Origin: Cordylochernes scorpioides
Taxonomy: Eukaryota; Arthropoda; Arachnida; Pseudoscorpiones; Chernetidae
NCBI GenBank assembly: GCA_030710605.1
Contig: CP092879.1
Location: 44,025,151-44,089,150, forward strand
DNA: 64,000 nt
Direction of reading: 5' to 3'
Under the pieces are notes generated by a model. The model did no database searches. It was given only the letters and a program-made list of their open reading frames with translations, and had not been told where the DNA came from. The position numbers and the translations under genes were made by a program. Shown piece by piece: positions 55,611-64,000 of this stretch; positions within the stretch are counted from its first letter, which is position 1; each line of letters starts with the position of its first letter.

Positions 55611-56055
55611 CGTAATTTAAACAATGTGATATGTAAGTAATAAAGTATGACGTCTTTTCTAGTCGTCTCAAAGTGACACCAACTTGCCACTGGACACCCG
55701 GGGGATCCAGAGAGGGACAAAGAAGGTGCGTTGTTCCGGATGTTGACAGTTAGTTAGGTTACAGTGGATATTTTCGGACAGGCCCGCGGAGTTCTAGGCA
55801 GTTGTCATCTCACGGCGGCCCTCGTGGCCGCCGTTTTGGCTCCTTCCTGCTCCCGCGGCTCCATGCAGGACACCGAGCTTTCCTCAGTTAATCCTCAACT
55901 TTCCCCTGGTCCTGGTGCCACGTGAGACGTAGGAGAGCGTCTTTTAATCCCAAACTTTGTCCTTACTGTCCCGTGCGGACTTCCCACTCTGCACGCCTTG
56001 CCACACAACCCCGACTGCTTCCAACTCACGTGTTGCCTTACCCGGGTTTACGGCA
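55611..56055 (+). repeat. Upstream LTR-like repeat of the non-coding element, right copy
   Basis: Complete repeat from CGTAATTTAAACAATGTG to TTTACGGCA. Compared with 59279-59726 it has about 16 differences including a 3-bp indel. Confidence 0.85.
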
Positions 56056-56177
56056 GTAGACCCGTATAAGTCGACAGGATTATGATGGCGGACAGTGGAT
56101 AAAGGACTATGGACGAGGACGGGAAACACTACGTGGACGCTTCTGAGTTTCCCGCCACTTTACATCCGGCCCAGCGT

Positions 56178-56410
56178 GGACACCTTGATAGACTGACTGA
56201 CCGAGGCCCTCCAAGAAGTGACGGCTCCACGTGCCTATGTCCCCCCTATGGCACCTATCCGCGGAACACTTCCTCCGGCAACTGGAAGCAATGCGGATCG
56301 ACATCAGGTACGGGTCTGAGAGGCTCCACGAGCTCCTCAAAGGTGAGCTCCTTTTGCTCTTCGATGAGCTCAACTCGGCCTTCCAATCCTATTACCAGAA
56401 CAAAACATCT
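56178..56410 (+). pseudogene. Coding-like remnant, right copy
   Basis: Same as 330-562 with two or three substitutions, including the C6-run break. Confidence 0.3.
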
Positions 56411-59278
56411 TCGTCAATGCCATCCATCAAGCTATCACCTTTTTATATTTACACTTTATATTTGTATACTATATTTCTTTATTTTATTTTTCTATACCCC
56501 AACACACGCAGCCATTATAAACCATCCAAGCCAACATTATTATATAGATATTATTGTCATTGGTCATTATATCTTAGAATATTCAACCATCAGCAATCAT
56601 TTGGAATACTACTATTTGACTATTTTTTCATCTGTCATCATATATAGATTCTAAAAATTTACAAATTAAAGCTTTTTAAACATCATTTGAGTTTATTTCC
56701 AAAGTATACATTTTGTTATTACCTCAAGATCGTCTATTTTCTGATATCCTTATTTCTATTAGATTAATAGTATTATTCCTTTTTTGACGCCTCTCTCTAT
56801 CTCTATCTCCCAAACCTATCTTCCTATATGACTTACTCACACCTCCTTAACCCAATTCCTCTCAACCTCATAGTCTCCCATAGGGTTCCTGTTGCCAACC
56901 ATTTTTTTAAAATTAATTCATCTATTGGACCATCCTTCCTCGGTATAGAATTCCCGATAACGAGTTCAGGAAATCCATAGATTCTATTTTTTTTTCATCC
57001 ATCACCCGACAACATCATTCATTACATTCAACCATGTCGGGTTATTCAATCATCAATGGCAACAGTACCCTTCACCTTCCACAATCCTCACCTTTCATAT
57101 TTTACGCGGTCCTGCTCGCCAACCAAACTTTTATTTTTTTTATTCAACCAGCTGGCTCAACCTTCTTCGCTGTACATTTCCCAACAGTGAGCTCGGGCGA
57201 CCAGTTCGAGTTTTCTTTTTTTCTCTCATTACTCGGATCATCATTACAACCATCATATTTACCATTTTATTAATTTTTTTTTTCAATTTCCATCCGAGCT
57301 CAATCATCATTAGTAACAGAGCAACTCTTGACTCCACCTTTCCCATTTCTCCACTTTCAACTTACCTACCTCCCCTGTCTGATCTAAGGTTGAGTATGGA
57401 AAGTCTTGAGAGTTCGGTCAATGAAAACAATACCTCACTTACACAGGCACGTATTGCATTGCCTAACGCCATTGCAAGAATCAACTCAGACTCCCTCTCT
57501 TTTTACCACTGCGTCACTCTAAACCTTCAGATATTCATTATAAGTTTACTTGTAACATTTACTACTTTTGATAAGTTCGTTTTCCTTTTTCTCTCTCTCA
57601 CCATGTGAGACGTCTCTGAAATTATAATTATGAAAAAATACAAACCATAATGGTATTTCAATTTATTTACCACTTTTGACTTTTACAAACATCTTCTAAT
57701 TTGCGTTTATAAGCATTGCATCACGTGGGGAACACACTAACCTAAATACTTACTATATTTTTAATCTTATTCATTTATATTTTTACGATCCTTGATGTGT
57801 GCCATTTTATATTGTAGAATCAACCCATATATCTTTGAATGTTTTATTTACATTATGAATTTTATTTTCTTTCCATCCCTAAACAGCTAAAACCATTAGC
57901 CAATATATATAAACATCATCTGAAACCTTATATTCTTTGACATCATTTGTTTCAATTTTCCATAGCCTACATCTAAGATAATTTAACTTTAAAAATTTTG
58001 TTTTAACAGTGACGCCTTTCCACCAACTGTCCTTTCTCATATCTTGATCCTTCCAACTCTGCCTTCCATACTTCTCTCGTCACTTGATCCTTTTCCTTAG
58101 ACCTTCTATGCCTTCGTTCTAACCACCCCTCGTACATCGCAGAGTTCCTGTTCGCCGACCTTTTTTTTTTGTTATTGATTTGCCCCAGTGGACTACTCCT
58201 TCCTCGCCATCCCATCCTGATGGTGTGTTCAGAAAAATCCATGGCTTATTTTTTTTTTATTTACACCCGGGTCACCGTCCCAGCATTCTTCATTTCATTC
58301 TTTTTTCCTCAAACCCGGGTTCAATGAATCAATGGCAACAGTCGAACTCTGTTTTCACAATCTACCTCCATCCTCTAACCTCTTCAACGGTTCCTGAGAT
58401 TCCTGCTCGTCAACAATTTTTTTTAATGATTCATCGACCTGGTACACTCTTCCTTCCCATGTTAACTCCACACTGAGAGCTTGGGTAACCAGCGAGATTT
58501 TTTTTCTCTCACGCTCGACCCATCGCCATCATCAGCATGATGCGCCCACTCATTTTTCTTTTACTTTTATTTTTCATCTGGTCCAGCTCAATCACCGACA
58601 GCAGCGCAGCTCTTGAGCCTCCATCTCTTTTTAACCTCTATCAGCAAGCTTTTCTCTCCCATATTCTCTCATTACCTACATTTCCTTCGATCTTCACGCC
58701 TTCTGCCCATCTGATCTAATGCCACTTACAGGGCATCTTGAGATATCTGATCCCTGCAAACAATATTACTAAGCTCGTATTGCAGGGCAAGACTCCTGAG
58801 ATGTCCTTTGCAGAAACCAATTCAGACCCTCTTCCTTTATTCTTCACTGCGTCACTGCCTATCCCAAACCTTTTGCTTAAGTAAATTTTCTTTGATATTT
58901 TATGTTACTTTTATTATCTCTACTTCTCCTCGTTCCTGTTTTACATCCCTGAAACTATGTTGTAAATACTCATGGCACCTTAAGTAACAAAAAACTGTAA
59001 ATAGTATACCTAACTTTCCCAAATATTTACCCTCGCTATTGTGTGTGTTTACTTCAAATGTATACTTCCTATGTAGTCCTTATATATATATTTTTTTGTA
59101 TTTTTATAATATTATATCAGTGTGTCACCACTACTCTCTCTCTCCCCTTCATCTTTATTTTTATTCTAGTAACTAATTTGTGCCCCAAATTATTTCCCAT
59201 TTAATAGGTTTGCTAGCTTTTCGCTCCATTTTATTTCACTCCCCTAATCAAACCTTTCTCACCGGGGGCACATTCTAT

Positions 59279-59722
59279 CGTAATTTAAACAATGTGATAT
59301 GTAAGTAATAAAGTATGACGTCTTTTCTAGTCGTCTCAAAGTGACACCATCTTGCCACTGGACACCCGGGGGATCCAGAGAGGAACAAAGAAGGGGCGTT
59401 GCTCCGAATGTTGACAGTTAGTTAGGTTACAGTGGATATTTTCGGACAGGCCCGCGGAGTTCTAGGCAGTTGTCATCTCACGGCGGCCCTCGTGGCCGCT
59501 GGTTTGGCTACTTCCTGCTCCCGCGGCTCTATGCAGGACGCCGAGCTTTCCTCAGCTAATCCTCAAATTTCCCCTGGTCCTGGTGCCACGTGAGACGTAC
59601 TAGGAGAGCGTCTTTTAATCCCAAACTTTGTCCTTACTGTCCCGTGCGGACTTCCCACTCTGCACGCCTTGCCACACAACCCCGACTGCTTCCAACTCAC
59701 TTGTTAACTTACCCGGGTTTAC

Positions 59723-59726
<4 letters not shown>
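59279..59726 (+). repeat. Downstream LTR-like repeat, right copy
   Basis: 448 bp, nearly identical to 3431-3878, followed directly by (TA)n and then the palindrome. Confidence 0.85.
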
Positions 59727-59756
<30 letters not shown>

Positions 59757-59759
<3 letters not shown>

Positions 59760-61104
59760 ACAATAAATAGTTGTATAGTTTTATAGTTAAGTTTTCTATT
59801 AAAATTATCTTCATTATTTTGATTATTTAAATTCAAATTATAAAATTTGTAAATTGTTATTATTTAGTATAGATAGAGAGAAAAAAAATACTTTACTTCT
59901 AACACATCATCTAGTTAATTATATATTTATAATTGATAACAATAAAATTTAACAACGTAACGTCTTTTGCATCGGCTTTTACACGTCATTTAGACATACT
60001 CTAATCCTATATATAGAATAATAGAAGTGAGAATATATATAATATTATACATTTTAGTAGTTAGAGAAAAGAGAGAAAGACAGAACCATGCACTTTTAAT
60101 CAAACTAATAATAAGAAAACAAAAAGTTTTGTAAAGAAGGTAGATAAGATTGTTAGTATATATATATTTTTTTTTATAATTTTATATTTTATCCTTTTTT
60201 TTTTTTTAATGATTTTTTATTTTTTTTTATTTTAAAATATGAATATAAATAGTTGTATTTAGTAATATATCTATACTATTAATTAACTTTTGTTATAAGT
60301 TTGGTTATTATGTTTTGAAACCCTAATGGTAGACCAGACATATACAAAAAAAATTTAAATTGGAGTAATTATTGAAAAAAGAGATCTGCTGAACCGGGAA
60401 TTCTCAAATAGAAGTCCAGCGGCGTTTCATGTCCAACGCCGCTGGACTTCTATTTGAGAATTCCCGGTTCAGCAGATCTCTTTTTTCAATAATTACTCCA
60501 ATTTAAATTTTTTTTGTATATGTCTGGTCTACCATTAGGGTTTCAAAACATAATAACCAAACTTATAACAAAAGTTAATTAATAGTATAGATATATTACT
60601 AAATACAACTATTTATATTCATATTTTAAAATAAAAAAAATTAAAAAATCATTAAAAAAAAAAGGATAAAATATAAAATTATAAAAAAAAAATATATATA
60701 TACTAACAATCTTACCTACCTTCTTTACAAAACTTTTTGTTTTCTTATTATTAGTTTGATTAAAAGTGCATGGTTCTGTCTTTCTCTCTTTTCTCTAACT
60801 ACTAAAATGTATAATATTATATATATTCTCACTTCTATTATTCTATATATAGGATTAGAGTATGTCTAAATGACGTGTAAAAGCCGATGCAAAAGACGTT
60901 ACGTTGTTAAATTTTATTGTTATTAATTATAAATATATAATTAACTAGATGATGTGTTAGAAGTAAAGGATTTTTTTTTCTCTCTATCTATACTAAATAA
61001 TAACAATTTACAAATTTTATAATTTGAATTTAAATAATCAAAATAATGAAGATAATTTTAATAGAAAACTTAACTATAAAACTATACAACTATTTATTGT
61101 TATA
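59757..61104. mobile_element. Giant near-perfect palindrome, right copy
   Basis: Same structure as 4954-6301, centred at about 60430, with the same 8-base spacer (60427-60434). Some arm mismatches, such as ATACTTT against ATCCTTT next to the A/T run, are shared by both copies, so both descend from one hairpin. Confidence 0.9.
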
Positions 61105-62480
61105 ATTAATTTAGATTTAGCTTGCTAATTTAACCAAATCTACTTGATATGATTTATCATTCTTATCAGTTTGCTCCTTGAGTTTTAAATGTAGAATCAC
61201 TGTTATATTTTTATTATATAGTTTTTACACTATATATATATATATATATATGCATGTAAAAAAAAAGATAAATTCAGGGAATAAACCCTATAATTATAGT
61301 TTTGGATTTTTATTATTATTTAATATATCTGTGTATATATTTACGCTCATCATTACTCTTCAAACTTCATCCTTTCATACTTCATCCCTAAGAATAGAAA
61401 TAGTCCTAATTTCCCTTTAAAATAAATTACGATTTTTAGTTCAAAAGAAACATTTGCGGTAAAACTTGTCAAACGTCGTTTTACAATCATAAGCCACATT
61501 ATATTGTATTATATCTGTGCATATATTTAGTATATATTTAACCAGAAATATATGGTCATGTGTATATATTGACTGTATATATATTGTGATTAGGAAATTG
61601 TTGAAAAAGAGGAAGATAGGGGAAGTAACTGATCACCGGAGAATTTTATTGAACGGTAACCAAACGCACACTAAAAGGTAAGATAGCACAATAACACAGC
61701 TAACTAACAAATACATCTATTTATATATAATGTAGCACACAGCAGAGTAACAAGTCACTGGTCAATAACAATATAATTATTATTATAAAATAAATAAAGA
61801 TTCCAGGGTTAAGTTTCTTGTGCAACTTTTTATATCCAAACTTTCGGACTTGTCCGTCCTTCAACAGGATTATCACGCTAACGAATTTTATATACACATT
61901 ATTATATTCGAAACTATTATAAACGCGTATGATTCTTTTGAAAATTAATTTAGTTTCGAATATTCATAACAGATGGCGCGTTATGCATCATAATATAATT
62001 GTACACATTAATATATACATATTTTAAATGCTTATTATATATTGAAAGAAGAATATATTAAATTATTTCTGTTTGAATATATATTTCTTATATTGTTATA
62101 TTCTTTAATTTCAAAAAGAATCTTACGCCTTCAAAATAGTTTCGAATTTTGATAACAGATGGCGTGCTAGTGCATCATATTATAATTGTTCTAATAAAAT
62201 ACACAATTTGAAATTTGCGGAAGAGCGATTGCTCGAAGCATATTATATATTTATAATTGTATGTAATTTTACTGTCTTCAAAGCTTATGTCCATAGTTCT
62301 TCTAAAATACCCATTCCAAGAGTCTAGCAACAGTATCACTATAAAAGGAAGTTCCAAAAATGCAATATAAATGCTCCGGAACAATTGCCAAAAATGCAAT
62401 AAAGGATAAAAGCAAGACGATAAAAGCCAGACCTCTTGAGCTCTGGGTCTTGATCTCCGGTCTCGATCCCTGATATGAAC
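61105..62480. other. Repeat-filled gene-free stretch, right copy
   Basis: Counterpart of 6302-7560: (TA)n at 61231-61251, dispersed repeat 61345-61510 and the GATGGCG-type ends near 61970 and 62160. Confidence 0.7.
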
Positions 62481-62715
62481 TCTTGACTATTTTTGAAGCC
62501 TGCAGCGCTTTAGTTGTGCTTGGCGCTGCCTTGGTTCCCTCAAAACGGCGTGCACTAGCCCTCCTCTCCCCCGGGGCGCCAACGGCCTCGCCGTCGCCTC
62601 TCCAGCCCTCTCCTTGGCCCTCCTCTGCGGCGGGTTGCTCGGAGACACCTAACTATGAGTTATGCCTTAAAAAGCTTACCGAAGCTTGTAGAAGGCACAA
62701 TAATAGTATATAAAA
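62481..62715 (+). other. GC-rich island, right copy
   Basis: Same 76-codon frame as 7662-7892 with one visible substitution (CCAACGGCC for CCCACGGCC). See the left copy. Confidence 0.35.
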
Positions 62716-62719
62716 TGCA

Positions 62720-62915
62720 ATATAACAGCGGTATGGTAGATTAAACTGGCGAAACCGCTGGGAGGGTTCACCACTGATGAGCCAGGCCCTCCCATTAATT
62801 TTTCGATTGCAGTAAGGACAGTAGAAATTGTTTCATTTCAAAAAGAATCTTACGCCTTTAAAATAGTTTCGAATTTTGATAACAGATGGCGCGCTAGTGC
62901 ATCATAATTCTTATA
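62720..62915 (+). repeat. CTGATGAG-family repeat, right copy
   Basis: Counterpart of 7900-8100. Confidence 0.75.
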
Positions 62916-63704
62916 TTGTTATATTTAGAAATCTGAGAGAATTATCATTTCAACAGAAATAAAGGTGTGAAAGATCAGTGCATGGAGGGTGGTTATTTAG
63001 ATCATGGGGATTGGCCACATTCTTAGAGAGGACTCGCGCGCCAACTTTACATAATTTTTAAAGAAGGAATTATTAGAAACAACGAGGTTTACCGAAGAAA
63101 AAGATATATTTTATGTATATTTCAATCGGTATTTATATAATATATCGTTCAATCGATGATTTACTAAATAGGGGATAAATAAATTGAAATTAGGCTGTGC
63201 ATTAATAAAGATAATTTCGAAATGAAGATGCTTTATATAAGAAATAGAAGCGAATGCAAACTCCAAAAACTTTCAATAAACAACATTGGTTTATAAACCT
63301 ATAAAATAAAGTTCGTCTCTTCCATCAAAATAAACACTATAACAGCGCCATCTATTGATCGTCTCTGCAAACTAGCAGACTAAGATAGGAGATAAATCTA
63401 TAACACTAGTTTTGGCAAACTGAGGAACGTCCATTAGGAGACCATAGTTTCGGGCTAATGGCCCTCGTAGGCCCGGGACAGACTTTATTTTATGAGATCC
63501 ACAAGGGATCTAATGGAATCTTCACAATCACAAAGAGGTCTTTAGCTGGTAGAATGGCTAGGCCAAATCTATGGCCAAAATATAGATGGATATTTTTCCG
63601 GGAGGAAATTTATCTATAAAAAAATCACCTCTAGATAACTTTTATTTTAGCTTATATTTTTATCTATATTTAATTATAAGGCGATAACGAGTCATCTATA
63701 TATA

Positions 63705-63742
63705 CAGGGTCCATTATGAAAGTAATGAGCATAATGTTATTG
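63705..63742 (+). mobile_element. Solo mariner end fragment, right copy
   Basis: Counterpart of 8884-8921. Confidence 0.8.
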
Positions 63743-63745
63743 CCT

Positions 63746-64000
63746 GTACATGCCATTTATTTTTTTAAAAATGGAGGCAGTAAAGCACGATTTTTCTTTT
63801 AAACATAAAAACAAACTTCTACGGTTATTTCTATGATGAAAAAGTATTGGCAGAACTTTGCTCATCAGTGGTGAATCATCCCAGCGTTTTCGCCAATTCA
63901 ATCTACCAGGCCGCTTCTTAGAGCTCTGATACTGTATTGGACTATCTTGCAATTGAAATATATATATATGGCGCGTTATTGCTTTATGTTAATTATGTTT
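63746..64000 (-). repeat. CTGATGAG-family repeat, right copy, cut by the window edge
   Basis: Counterpart of 8925-9179. Confidence 0.7.

Larger units (their letters stand above)
55611..59726 (+). mobile_element. Non-coding LTR-flanked retroelement (LARD-like), right copy, complete
   Basis: 4.1 kb: 445-bp and 448-bp direct repeats around a 3.2-kb pyrimidine-rich interior without retroviral-type genes. ATAT-rich sequence flanks both sides. It matches the left copy with few substitutions, while its own two repeats differ by about 3.5 percent. The insertion is therefore much older than the separation of the two block copies. Confidence 0.65.
55611..64000 (+). repeat. Right copy of the >8-kb direct duplication
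   Basis: Matches 1-9179 in order and orientation and runs off the right edge. It lacks the 1041-bp solo LTR and has about 36 extra bp near 62367-62402, between two copies of CCAAAAATGCAATA. The first 238 bp correspond to sequence left of the window. Confidence 0.93.

Noticed and set aside
1-64000. The whole 46-kb interval between the direct blocks as one giant mobile element
   Set aside because: The flanking blocks contain several unrelated elements and continue past the window, and no element-encoded genes span the interval; duplication or assembly effects explain it better.

Overview
The window is a repeat-dominated piece of an invertebrate animal genome. The evidence is spliceosomal introns, a complete mariner, two Ty3/Gypsy elements, several Jockey/I/R1-type LINE fragments, Tc1/mariner- and pogo-type MITEs and a Helitron-like tail of a kind common in arthropods. 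The set looks arthropod-like, but no conserved host gene fixes the taxon. The base composition is AT-rich. Two runs of exactly 100 N (37242-37341, 47754-47853) show a scaffolded draft assembly.

Layout. (a) 1-9179 and 55611-64000 are two direct, nearly identical copies of one block. Each contains a non-coding LTR-flanked element, a 1.35-kb near-perfect palindrome, and about 3 kb of dispersed repeats ending in a mariner end fragment. The left copy carries an extra 1041-bp solo LTR (3897-4937). (b) 9518-13901 is a Gypsy element on the minus strand with 168-bp LTRs. (c) 13960-14505 is a LINE 3' end whose last codons have expanded into a 55-bp minisatellite. (d) 15297-18933 holds a hairpin MITE and a dead mariner. 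(e) 19424-30752 is an 11.3-kb TA-flanked interval with 399-bp terminal inverted repeats. It contains the C-terminal two thirds of a wide-spaced DDxD transposase and a stack of three LINEs nested in it. (f) 30753-41060 holds MITEs, LINE 3' ends, a tRNA-derived SINE, a complete mariner (35231-36515) with an intact 350-codon transposase, a degenerate Tc1 and a Helitron-like element. (g) 41117-45279 is a second Gypsy element on the minus strand. (h) 45873-50017 is the only good candidate host gene: the 3' part of a small cysteine-rich protein encoded by at least five exons, three of them of 30-39 bp. (i) 50018-55610 is intergenic sequence with dispersed repeats.

Almost every protein-coding signature therefore belongs to mobile elements, most of them broken. 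The intact mariner is the only element here that looks able to make its own transposase. The likely novel material is the palindrome, the non-coding LTR element, the long-TIR composite, the micro-exon gene and a GC-rich open island inside a LINE. The long direct duplication must first be separated from an assembly artefact (uncollapsed haplotypes).
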